Assembly (NCBI GenBank): GCA_008692225.1
Contig: VICG01000001.1
Coordinates: forward strand, 3,015,501-3,079,500
Direction of reading: 5' to 3'
Origin: Monilinia fructicola
Lineage: Eukaryota; Ascomycota; Leotiomycetes; Helotiales; Sclerotiniaceae
DNA length: 64,000 nt
The notes under the pieces were generated by a model. It searched no databases. It saw only the letters and a list, made by a program, of their open reading frames with translations, and had not been told where the DNA came from. Both the position numbers and the translations under genes were made by a program. Of the stretch, positions 25,501 through 36,308 are shown one piece after another (the first letter of the stretch is position 1; each line of letters starts with the position of its first letter).

Positions 25501-28500
25501 ATCAGAGGAGCCTTCCAAGAAAAATGAAAGTCCGCAAAAAGAAAGGTTTTTGGAGAAAGAAGGGGACAGACAAAGCATTAACGAGGGAAGGAAGGCCAAA
25601 TAACGACAAATTTGATGATTCGGTACGGTGGGCAGATAAAGATCCGAAGGTGTTTGGAGAAACAGAGGATGTGTTGAAGGGAGATAGGAATGATGGACAT
25701 GATCGCGATGGGTTTCAAAAAGAGAATAAGATTGTTCAGGAACCGGAACAGATGGAAAATACTCAAGAGTGGTCAAAAAACGAAGTGCCTAGCAAATATG
25801 AACCTCCTACACCTCGTAGCCCTGCTCTAGACCATGCGCAGTTCGTTCAGGAGCCAGAGCAGATGCAGAATACCCTGGAATCAACCATTGAAGTTCCTAG
25901 GGAACCTGAAATAACGGAAGCTCAAGAGACCCCAACACTTGCACCTTTCAGTCGCATACTCGATAATGCAGAATTCGTTCAAGAACCAGAGGAAATGGAA
26001 ACTGCGCAGGATGAAGTGATCGCCGAAACTCTTTCCGAACCTGGACCGGCGGAACGTACCATTACGCATGAATCAGAACAAATGGAAATTCCTCAAGAAC
26101 CAATGGTACAGATTCCTTCCAAGCCATTGATAATGGAAGCTCGCGAAATTAGAACACCCACACCTCACAATTTCATTTCAGATGATGATAAGCATTTGGA
26201 GATTGAAAGAGTACCAGTTGCTAAACACTATGCATCGAGCAGCTCTCCAAGCCCGAGAGGGTCACCATCTGCAAGAGAACCACGAGGAGACCCATCAGAA
26301 GACTATCTTTCTAGGCCACCAAGAAGAGAATTAGGGAAGAAGAAAGATGAATTTGATAACATTAAGGATCTTTTGCCAGCGCCAATTCAAGAAGCATTAC
26401 GAAGTACTATCGTTCAGCCACGAGCTAGGAGCATCAGTCCTTCGCCAGCTTCATCTCCAACAGCCGAACGAGCTAAACGAGCTAGATCCAGATCTCGCCC
26501 CCCATCTCGTCCTGGAACCCCTGGATTGACTATGCTACCAGAAGAGCCAGAGGAAGAGCATGCTTCTATTGTAGACAATAGAGATAGTGCTTTTGTCAAC
26601 GATTCGCCGATCCCTCCCCAAGGAAACTTGACCGAAAATCATGAAGACATTCGTGACAGTGGCATTCATGTCAGAGATCACTCACCTTCCATGCATGTCA
26701 GGGCACCAGTTTCATCAGCAGACGCAGCTATTGAAAGTATGGCATGGCCTTCCGTGGATGAAGATGCCGGCACTGTCGATCTTAAGAAACCGCAAAGACC
26801 CAACGTTGTAGAGAGCTTAGAACGCCACGATCATGGAATTGACGATCTGCCATCTCAAAAACACAGAGGAGAAAAACACACAGATTTACATAAAACACAG
26901 ACAATTCATGGAGTGCGCTCACCTCGGGAAGAGAAACATAAACTCACTCGCAAAACCTCTTTAACTCGTGGAGAGCTAGCGGAAGCAAATCATGTCGACT
27001 TTGTCCGATCTCAACGACTCAAGGCATTTCAAACGAAATCCAAGGAAAGGTTATCTGAGTCTAATAAAGCAGAACCAATCAACAAATCCGTAACTCCGGA
27101 GAAACAACATACGAGGCATCGTGTACATCGTTCCGAATTAACAGACCCCCAGTACCGCAAACCGAAAGAAAACAAATATGGAGAACTTGAACCTACTAAA
27201 ATCCCAAGAACACATAAAACAGAACAACGAAGTGTTTCTGAGAGTTCTCCATCATTATTTGGAAGTGCAGCTCTCGCAGCGGCAGGCTTGGGATTTGCAG
27301 CAGCGAGGAAATCAAGTCAAGAAAGTCGACCTTCAAGTGCTCAAAGTCACAAAAGACAAAGATCTGCTTCAAATATTAGCGTTACACGATTACGAACGCC
27401 GGTTCCATTAAATGCGCCTCAACCGCCACAGTTCCCAGAGAGCGCTAATACCAATCGTTCGTTTACACCGCCACTCCGTCGTGCTTCCCGAAAAATTAGT
27501 GGGGACCTAAAATCGCTCCGTCAACAAAGTAATATTGATCTCGCTAAGGACATTGATCCAGCCTCTGCCATTACCGCTCCATCGACAAGTTCAATTAATA
27601 CCGCAAATCCAACTGCAAATGAGGGTCGAGCCAGGGCGCAAGAAATGGCCGACGTCTATGTAAGTTTGCGTAAGCTTGAAGGTGAAATTTTTTCACCGCT
27701 AACAAATAAATTTAGGATGGCTACGGCGAAGGCCGTATTGGCTCACCACGATCCCCTACTCGACCTCACAGTATGCGACGACGACAGAGTATGCAAGTCT
27801 TAGAACTCGAATCTAAACTTGATCAATTAACCGCGGAAAATCGCGCGCTCGCTGAATCGAAAGCTCATGCCGAACATATGCTGCGATCGAGCCAGGGCGC
27901 ACCTGCGGCCCTGGTTGAAAGAGATGCGCAAATTGATTTACTCAAACGAACACTGGCGTCGATGCAAGATGAAGTCAAACGGTTGACGGAAGTAAATGCG
28001 GGTCTCTCCAGCGCGGCTGTTACATTAGGTCAACAGCATAATGCACGATATGGCACACTCGAATCACAACATGCACAGACTTCGCGAGAACTTCAGCAAG
28101 CTCGAGAGGCTCATCATAACCTTCAAATGCAAGTAGAGGGCGTCATACACAATGCTATACAAGAAAGGGACAATGAGATCTCATCACTGCGAACTCAACT
28201 GGATGCTGCCAAAGAACAAATCCGGGTAATGCAAAAGGAAATCCTAGCTGCCAAAGCCGGTGACGCTCAATTCCTAATTATGAGGGATGAAGACTATTTC
28301 GACACTGCTTGCCAACAACTCTGCCAACATGTCCAGCAATGGGTACTTCGATTTTCAAAGTTCTCCGATATGAGAGCCTGTAGACTCACGAGTGAGATCA
28401 ACAACGATAAAACCATTGATCGACTGGATAATGCAATCTTGGATGGTTCAGATGTGGATAGCTATCTGGCGGATAGAGTAAGGAGAAGAGATGTCTTTAT

Positions 28501-29227
28501 GTCAATGACAATGACAATGTTGTGGGAATTTATATTCACTCGCTACTTATTTGGCATGGATCGAGACCAAAGACAGAAGCTCAAATCTCTGGAGAAGGTA
28601 CTATCTGAAGTCGGACCGCAATCTGCAGTCCATCAATGGCGCGCAACTACTTTGACCTTATTATCCAGGCGAGATTCGTTTGCAAGACAGAAAGAACAAG
28701 ATACTCTAGCTGTGGTGCATGCTGTCTTTGAGACATTAACAGAGATATTGCCTCCACCTAGTCACCTCGAAGGTCAAATCGAAGAACAACTCAAGCGCGT
28801 CGTGAAAGCTGCCGTCGATCTCTCAATTCAAATGCGCACCCAACGCGCAGAATACATGATGCTGCCTCCACTTCAGCCCGAATATGATGCTAATGGCGAC
28901 CTTGCCAGCAAGGTATCCTTCAACGCCGCACTCATGAACGAACGCAGCGGAGACACTATCTCCAATGAAGAACTTGAGGCACAAAAAGCAGTCGTGAGAG
29001 TTGTGCTCTTCCCGCTTGTGGTAAAGAAAGGTGATGATTTTGGACAAGGTGATGAGGAAATCGTAGTTTGTCCTGCTCAGGTTTTGGTTGCTAAACCAAG
29101 GATGGGAAGGGGACCAGTGGGGAGGGTTTATAGTCCTGCAAGTGGAGTGGATATGGATAGGAGGAGTGATATGAGCAGAACCCCGACTAGTATGCAAAGC
29201 AGTATGCCTGACACTAATGTTATTTGA
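7596..29227 (+). CDS. Giant involucrin-repeat protein, Leashin (Woronin-body tether) candidate; about 18 frameshifts
   Basis: One reading path of about 7,187 residues runs from ATG 7596 to the stop at 29227, with one intron at 27660-27715 (GTAAGT..CTAACA..TTTAG; joins MADVY to DGYGEGR). The protein is hydrophilic and low in complexity. The N-terminus has TPRT.RYDGGES-like repeats. The middle alternates acidic Pro/Glu/Ser linkers with basic SKKDKKKR-like nodes, short Ala/Gly-rich hydrophobic patches and a 54-bp tandem array. A KPLYLLE motif (about 14118) and a structured C-terminus of about 500 residues, beginning with a coiled coil (from about 27780), look conserved. Known of the family: involucrin-repeat/Leashin proteins of Pezizomycotina are several thousand residues long and tether Woronin bodies near septa. 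Leashin identity is inference. The frame is broken about 18 times, nearly always by one base in a homopolymer, with no other stop. It is either an intact gene with consensus errors or a recently damaged one. Confidence 0.8.
11773..12012 (+). repeat. Two tandem 40-residue (120-bp) repeats in the giant gene
   Basis: Two adjacent copies share the frame RDS.P...V.ELGR.ILARES followed by RRNSPPQD and an LPQ..R ending. The first copy is about 11773-11892 and the second about 11893-12012. Degenerate further copies flank them (RQDSPPRIIR before, SDSAPS after). Confidence 0.8.
22007..22546 (+). repeat. 54-bp tandem array (10 units) encoding PEQIALPDSPIIEA repeats
   Basis: Ten in-frame 18-residue units start every 54 bp from 22007, with consensus PEQIALPDSPIIEA followed by four variable residues (STPK, ITFR, RTFR, STPS and others). 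Units 1-3 and 4-6 are nearly the same triplet, so a 162-bp higher-order duplication is visible. Units 7 and 10 are the most diverged. Looser copies of ALP.SPIE continue to about 23090. Confidence 0.95.
27660..27715 (+). other. Genuine 56-bp intron near the 3' end of the giant gene
   Basis: The donor is GTAAGT directly after codon TAT, the branch-like GCTAACA is near 27698, and the acceptor is TTTAG. Splicing moves the frame from the 25.5-27.66 kb segment into the coiled-coil C-terminal segment. It contrasts with the other frame changes in this gene, which have no splice signals. Confidence 0.9.
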
Positions 29228-32200
29228 AAGCCATGAAAATAACGAAATGATGGATGAAGAAGTAAATCGGAAGGCGGGCGGATTTTGAATGGGATTGATA
29301 GAGGATTGGGATAGAAGGGATGATGAAATAATTGATATCCTTTGGGTTTAGGTGGTGATGGTTGGATGAGCGTGTTGGATTATGTGTTTTTATATTTCTT
29401 TTCCTTTTCTTCATCTTTTTCTTCATCGATGCTTTCCCGATTCATTCTAATGATGATTAATGATGCATGGATATGCGCATACCTAACGTTACGGCTTTCT
29501 TTTTTTTGAGCAAATCAGGATATCCATATTTTAACGACGATCATGACGAGATTGTAAGAGTAGACGAATTCAATTTACTCTGTTTTGTTGATGAATTCAA
29601 TGCGAAATCTTTGATTTTAATTTGACCTTGAACATGAATTCCTTGAGATTGATTTTTGACTCCAGTTGAATGAAATGAAACGTAGCTAGAGGAGTTTACA
29701 AGCAAGGAATGAACAAAGTATATCATTGGTAAGAGGGACGAAGTCTTGTAGTGTCGTCTAGGAAGCCGATCTCTCAGAACTACATATACATCGGCGGAAT
29801 GGCCACAACTCACATTTCCTAGGGAAAAAGAAATAAAAAAGGCTCGGGCTGAGCCGAGCGGGGGTTTGCGAGAGTGGGGATATTGTAGAGTGGTGTGGGG
29901 GGGGGGGGCGCGATGAAGTGATTTGGGGAATTTTGGGTTGATTGCTGGCGGGAGGATGGTTGGGACTGGTTGCTCTTGTAGGTGTGTGTGTGTGTGGTTT
30001 TGTTGTTTGTCTCTTCTTTTCTTCCTGGGTCTCTGCTGTATGGACGTGTGGTTATATAGCTAGCATGCTGGGTATGGCTGTGAGCTGAGGTACAGAGGTT
30101 GTGATGAGGATGAGTATCTCCAGCACCAGTCCATACGAACTCCCGGGGAAGAAGCGCGTCTGTGACGATTAGCCTCTGTTTATTTGGCCAGCAGGTGCCG
30201 AATTCATGCTCATCTTATTCTTGGGAAGCTGACGTGCTGGCGATACAAGCGCTTGTAGGAAAGGTTGGTTCGGATACTAGTTCGGGGATTGGGTTTGTGT
30301 TGGTTGGTTGGATGGAGGGAGGGGTTATCGTGCAGACAGTATGATATATAGTCTATAATTGCACTGATACTCGTGGCGATTCTTGTATAGGAGTAGGAGT
30401 ACATATGGTTGGGCCCGCCTATATCTTCCCAGGATCTGTTAAAAATCCACTTGCTATAACCTGAGGATCATCAACTTATTCCTGAACTAGAGGTCTGCTA
30501 TAGTTTCTGGAATCTTCTCTACAGGTGCTTGTGTGATCCGGCAGTATTAACTTTATTCAAGTATAAGCTTTTAGCCATACTGGTTGGTATCGTTGCATCC
30601 ATCAAGTGACAAGGCAGCGTGATCTAGTGCAGGTGTGTATTTTTCCGTAAGACAAATCTACTCTAATGATGCTATCAATAATCAAATAGAATGGATTAGA
30701 AAAAAGACATCGGAAGTCGAACACTGTCTTGTGATTTAACATATACCCAAGCCAGCCATCAAGATTCGAGTGTGCGGAATTTGGAGAATTAACGAGATTC
30801 TCGACCACCAGTGGACGTCGTGCGATTCCTCCCGATATAAGGCTTGAATATCAGATTTCTGATTTCCAAATCAGTTCTGATTTCTTGCTCCAGACTGCGG
30901 AGAAATGACTATGAGCAAGAAAGGGGAGAAAGGAAGCCGAGTATCAGATTCAACATGGAATATGACTTGTAATAAGAGAGAAGAAGGGTGTAGAGAGAGG
31001 ACTATTTTGGAGGTGTGAGATTGGAAGTAAATTTTATACTTCGGTTGGAATGTGATGCTTAATAAATACAACCTTCCTGATACCTTTATTTGTTATGAAC
31101 ATATCATAAACAGCTTGTTCTCCTTCCATCCTCCCCCTTTTTGATAATCACATCATGGCAACTACTGATATCCTCAAACTTGAGGTTTCAGTACAGTAAT
31201 GCAATCCATGACCTCGGGAAGCTAATGTCCTGACGAAGAAAACGTAGTGACGTCCGGTCCCAGTCCCAGTCCCAGTCCCAGTCCCGTAATGAACAAACGA
31301 ATTCCCATCCTCATCCTCATCCCCTTCAAAACTATATAGCCACCCAACGCATCCCAGCCCATCTCAACAATATACAAAAACATCAAGATCAAAATTCTCA
31401 TCCCATATCCATCCCCATCCCCATCCTCACCCTCCCAGTACCCATCTCCATCTCCATCTCCATCTCCATCTCCATTTCGATTTTCATTCCGATGCTCCGA
31501 TATCCCAACAATGTAAAATCCTAGAGTCACACTGAGGACCCATTTTGTCCGGATTAGCTCTTAGCTTACCTAGGTAGGCATTTACTTCCCACAGAGTCGA
31601 GTAATAACCAACAGCAAACAAACGTATGTGATGATAAATTCAAAAACATACAATATACATACAACATGCCACAAAGAATATTACGGCAAAAACTAATTGC
31701 GTATTTATGAGGATGGGAATATATGGATCATACCATATTGTACCACACTTATTGACTTGGGATTGTAGTATATGGATAAGTAGCAGTCATTATACCTTGT
31801 AGTAGCAGTACCGCTTTTCATTGATAAGAATGTTTTTCGAAGTAGAAGTAAAAATAAAATAAAAATGGAAAGGGTAAGGGTAAGGGAAAAGGAAAGGGAA
31901 AGAGAAAGAAAAAGAGAAAATAGATGAAATAGATGAAATGGTTGAAATGGTTGAAGATACATTAACCGATATTTCGAGTATCCCTTTCACTTGGTATATA
32001 CATCTCGCATCCACCTTCCACAAATATCTAACGCGAACATCTAAAAGACCTTTTAATCTCCAGCTATCCATCCATCCATTCCTCAAAACTATCATTGTAA
32101 TTCATATCTTCCACTGCAAGATTACAATCGATACATGTGTATATATACCCACGCGAATCCATCATGAACACCTACCTAGGTAGATCGATATCAAAATCTA

Positions 32201-34447
32201 AATCTAAATCTAAAAACACCCCTCCCCCCTTCCATCTCACAACCAACCATCGTTTTCTTCTGACAAACCAGCCAACCTCCCACGAATCTTATGTCCAGGG
32301 AGCGAATCACAATAGCAATCAATCATTCACAATCCTCATCCTCATCAATATCAACATCATCAAGGATCGAGAATCAGAACATGGCTTACTCATATATACA
32401 CACCACACTATTCCACACCACCACACCACCACACCACCAACATCCCACCCACCAAAAGCACCCATCAATCCAACCTACACATCCACACAAGCCCCGTTTC
32501 GCACCAATACCCAGTACTTAATACTTGATACTTGATACTACTTGTTGACATATCATCTACATCCCAAAAGCATAAAATGAATCAATCCATCATATTATAC
32601 ATCAACCCGACCAAACTAAATCAAATGACATAATATTAACATACCATACCACATACAATTCATCCATCCATCCATCCACCCATCATCCACCATTCCGCCC
32701 AAAAATTCCCTCCCCCCTCGAATTCAACAGGCGTGACTGCGGTGAAGAGAACAAAGTATTGAGATTCTTCCTCTCGTCAGCCAACTAACGAACGAACTAA
32801 TTAACTAGCTAGATAGAATCCGATAGATAGATAGATAGCTACCTAGGTAGATAGCTAGCTAGCTAGAACCAACTACCTAGTACCAACTACCTAGTACTAA
32901 CCTAGCACCCAAGTAGGGTCCCTCCCTCCTCGAGTAACTTTTTCCGGATCGTCCCTTGCCACTCGACCCTACATCACCCACCCACCCTACATACGACTAG
33001 ACAGACTACTGTACATGTACATGTACTGTGCCATACCCTACATCGCCCTACCTACTTCATCCCAGTTCCCGCCCACACACACACAGTGTGTCACTCATAC
33101 GTACAGTCTGTCAGTTAGCCAATCAGTCAGCCAGTTAGCCAGTCAGCTAGTTAGCCAGTCAGCTAGTTAGCCAGTAAGGACGTAAGTAGCACCCTCCATC
33201 CATCCATCCATCCATCCATCCCTAAGTAAATACAATACCTACAATACCTACAATACCTACAATACCTACAATACCTACAATACCTACAATACCTACAATA
33301 CAATACAATACAATACTCCATAGTAAATAGCAGGCTAGCAGCACCACAAACAAAATTCACAAGTTACAAGTTCCAAGGTTACAAGTTACAACATGCAAAC
33401 ACCGCTAGTACCCGTGGTCCGTGGTCCTCAGTCCGTGGTCCGTGGACACTGGACAGTACTAGTACTGTCCAGTCCAGTACGACAGCAAGATTCCTCCAGT
33501 CCTCCACGCACCCACGCACCCACCATCACCCCACCACCTGAAAACCCGTCCCGTTTCGTAAGTGCGCCGATCTATTACTTAATGGGAATGCATGAACGCC
33601 GGGCGTGAGTGAGTGAATGCGTGAATGGGGGGGACGTCAAGCACAACACAGCTGCTGGACTTCGAGCCGTGTCCCGTACGGTACAGCATGTACTCTGTAC
33701 AGAGCACACACAGTACTCCGGAGTAGAGAGATTCGCAGCCTCCACTTCTATTTGCGCATCTCACACGGCTCCTTCCTTCCACGGCTCCTTCCTCGATGTG
33801 ATATGGCAGCTTGGAATGCTACGGGGCGGGCTGCTGGGAATCGCCATCTACTGGGTTTTGATTTGGTTGGCTGGCTGGCTCGACTGGCTTGTCTGGATAT
33901 TGAATATTGAATATTGAGGGGTCAGATGTACTTCTACTTCCTATACTGATCACTCACTCTACTCTACAAAAAACACAAACCACCTGGGCAGTATTGATTC
34001 ACAACTTGATCAAGACTTGAGTGGTTTGTGCGGTCGGCCAGGTGGCGCCAGGCCAGGTGGGGTAACAAAGCGCACTTACACCTCATGCATATCATGCACA
34101 TGCACATGCACATGCTTATGCACAGAACTGGGGCAAAAGCCATGGCGTTCCAATCAATACCGCACAAAGAACGCAAGGGAAATCTTCATGATTGGCTTTG
34201 ATTGGTCATTTGCTTTATTTTTTTACTAAATAAGACGTGAATGAAAGTGCCCAGGTGAATGTAAGCGATTTCAAAGGTCCATTCTTTTGGATACTTAAGA
34301 GTTCCCTGTTGTTCTTTCCTGTCAAGTTTTACACCCACAACAACCAACAACCAACAAACAAACAAGCTTCTCTATCACAACTACTACTCAATAACCAATT
34401 CAAACACACACTTACCCTTTCAAACACCTCACCCCAAATCCATCAAC
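29228..34447. other. Gene-poor 5.2-kb intergenic span with many simple repeats
   Basis: No coding gene is supported. Contents include a G12 run (29897-29908), CCCAGT repeats near 31258, CATCTC repeats near 31440-31480, AAGGG-type purine repeats near 31865-31920, GATA/TAGA repeats near 32820-32870, CATC repeats (33197-33220), a 9-bp minisatellite (33231-33314) and several TACCTAGGTA palindromes. Open stretches here are repeat-derived. Confidence 0.7.
33231..33314 (+). repeat. 9-bp minisatellite, unit ACAATACCT
   Basis: About seven head-to-tail ACAATACCT units are followed by four shortened ACAAT units. It lies directly downstream of a CATC microsatellite (33197-33220). Confidence 0.95.
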
Positions 34448-34647
34448 ATGCCTGAATCTGGATGCAACTGCGGCGAGTCTTGTAAGTGTATACCCTTTAC
34501 CTTTTCCGCTTCCCTACCCTCAATACTCCTTTGTAGAGAGCGTTTGAGTTTGAGTATGAAAATGAATGAAAAAATTATACTAATGATTTCAAAGGCCAAT
34601 GCCCAAAAGACAACTGCACTTGCCAGCAAATAAATGTCTCAATATGA
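34448..34647 (+). CDS. Small copper-metallothionein-like peptide, 28 residues, two exons
   Basis: Exon 1 is 34448-34481 and exon 2 is 34595-34647. The 113-bp intron (GTAAGT..TACTAAT..AAAG) splits a Cys codon. The product has six cysteines, C6, C8, C12, C14, C19 and C21, as three CxC motifs (CNC, CQC, CTC). Fungal metallothioneins of this size chelate Cu(I) or Zn(II) in thiolate clusters in the cytosol and are metal-induced. The unspliced message also reads on as a Cys-poor extension, which favours splicing. The leader ATCAACATG suits translation start. It is the first of two such genes within 2 kb. Metal specificity cannot be read from the sequence. Confidence 0.8.
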
Positions 34648-36170
34648 TTCTTAAATCCCCCCTTTCACTCAACACCTCATCTTCTCGATCTCGAAACGAC
34701 CTCGAATCACCTTTCTTGAACCCCCATTCTCTTCGATGCGAACAAGAACCTTGATCTTTTGGGCGGACGGTCTTCTTTAACTGGACGGGCACATAATGGA
34801 TACATAACAATTGTCGTTGGGTTGGGCTTAATGGAGGAAACCTGGGGGAGTGGAGAGCTTTTGAATAAATGGTATTCATGCGGAAGTGGGAAAGGAGTTC
34901 TCGAACTTGCTTTGACACATCAATTCAATTGACATCTTGACTCCAAATATGCCATCGATTTTTCCCTCTGTATGATGATCTTTTTGATTGTGATATAAGA
35001 GATTGATTATCTTCTCTCTCTTGGATGTGAAAATATCATTACCCCACCATGTAATCTTGTGACTACCTAATACTTATCTCATTCCTTGCAATGAGTGCGG
35101 GGGGAACGATATGTCACGGTATGGCTGATGACTTACCAATCCTTTCCTTTCCTTTTTCCACGTGTTAAGGATTGATTCACATTATGTTTTTCTTTCCTTA
35201 TCAGTGAGTGGATCACAAGTCCCCTTCCGCGGGGAAGTTCCTCGTAAGTTACAATATTCCATCTCGATCTTTCCCTGTTACCAAATCCAGGAATGGTCAG
35301 CTCATAACTCCAAGACTTTTCCTACCACACTTACCTTGTCACACAGCATTGAACGCGAAGCCTTTCCTCCCCCCTACCTTGTCTAAGATCGAGAGTGAAG
35401 CCTCCAGTGTCCACAGAAGTGTTGCCACGTCTTCAAAGCCGTCTTTTCCGCCGTCTTGTCAACTCATCCATTAGTCCTTAATGTCTCAGCCTTGCCGTCG
35501 CGGCCCAAAAATAGATAGGTCAGATTTCCGTACATTGTTGCCATATTCTCGTTTTATCATCAGTATATCCGAGAAAATCACCGTGACTTTAACCTGATTG
35601 CTGTTTTACTGCGATGGAGTGCCATTGTTCGAGAAAGTCGTATCATCGAGTTCACCTAGGAACCTTCCGATGCTGTGCCACCTCAGGTGAGGTGTTACTG
35701 CTTAAGATCAGCGGCATGAATAGCAATCTATCTCACCCCCGCTGTCAGTTCATTCATGCTTTGAGGTTAGACAAGACACTAACTTGGGACCAAGAGCACC
35801 GGCAAGGACTCCCACTCCGTCGATTAACTGTCATCGAATGATCTTTGATCACTTGCCTCCTCTTTTATCTGCAGTGAAATTCGTATGATCTAGTCGTAGC
35901 TTGAGGATGTCTTGCGACTCTATTCGTCAAGATAAAAGTGAGGTCCTAGACCAAACGCTAACCGTATTCTGTACATCGTGCCTTAGTTCTTACAACCTCG
36001 GAGTCTCTGGCCTGAGAGCATTGGGTTCAAGCTCTGATCTGTGAGTATAAGTACCTGCTTTACTTCCTCTGTTTTTGTGATTCCTTCATCCATAGAATAC
36101 CAACAAAACCAAGATCACAACAACAAGACCAACACCACCACACTTCACAAAACCCATACAAATAGTCAAC
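34648..36170. other. Intergenic span between the two metallothionein-like genes
   Basis: No further gene is supported. It should hold the 3' UTR of the first gene and the promoter of the second. No copper-response element could be identified with confidence. Confidence 0.5.
36046..36053 (+). promoter_or_regulatory. TATA-like box upstream of the second metallothionein gene
   Basis: TATAAGTA lies about 125 bp before ATG 36171 and is followed by a pyrimidine-rich stretch and an A/C-rich leader, the usual arrangement for a strongly expressed, inducible small fungal gene. Confidence 0.5.
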
Positions 36171-36308
36171 ATGTCTCCATGCTCTTGCTGCACTCATGCT
36201 GCCGCTGAAGGTTGCTCAAGCACTTGCTCCTGCTGCAAGGACAAGGTAAACTCGTCTCTTCATCGCATTTAAGCGAGTCAGTATTGACAGTTACTACTAT
36301 AGCACTAA
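36171..36308 (+). CDS. Small seven-cysteine metallothionein, about 26 residues
   Basis: Exon 1 (36171-36245) encodes 25 residues with cysteines at 4, 6, 7, 15, 19, 21 and 22, arranged as CSCC and CSCC around a spacer with one further Cys. Seven cysteines in about 25 residues is the size and count of the Neurospora-type copper metallothionein, though the spacing here uses CxCC clusters. A probable 57-bp intron (36246-36302, GTAAAC..CTATAG) leaves a one-residue second exon (His, stop). Without splicing the frame ends at 36272 after eight extra residues. Cytosolic metal sequestration is the expected role. The 3' end is uncertain; the Cys core is not. Confidence 0.8.

Noticed and set aside
9808..25595. 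Programmed ribosomal frameshifting as explanation of the giant gene's frame changes
   Set aside because: Too many sites, differing run types (A, T, C, G) and both directions of shift; no shared slippery heptamer or downstream structure was visible.
31222..31530. Minus-strand Gly/Asp repeat frame
   Set aside because: It is made by CATCTC and CCCAGT simple repeats, with no further coding signs.
32137..32535. Plus-strand His/Pro/Thr-rich frame
   Set aside because: It is low-complexity CA-rich sequence with no conserved feature.
35614..35841. Small frame starting MECHCSRK, considered as a third metallothionein
   Set aside because: Only the first residues are Cys-rich; the rest has no CxC pattern and no splice logic.
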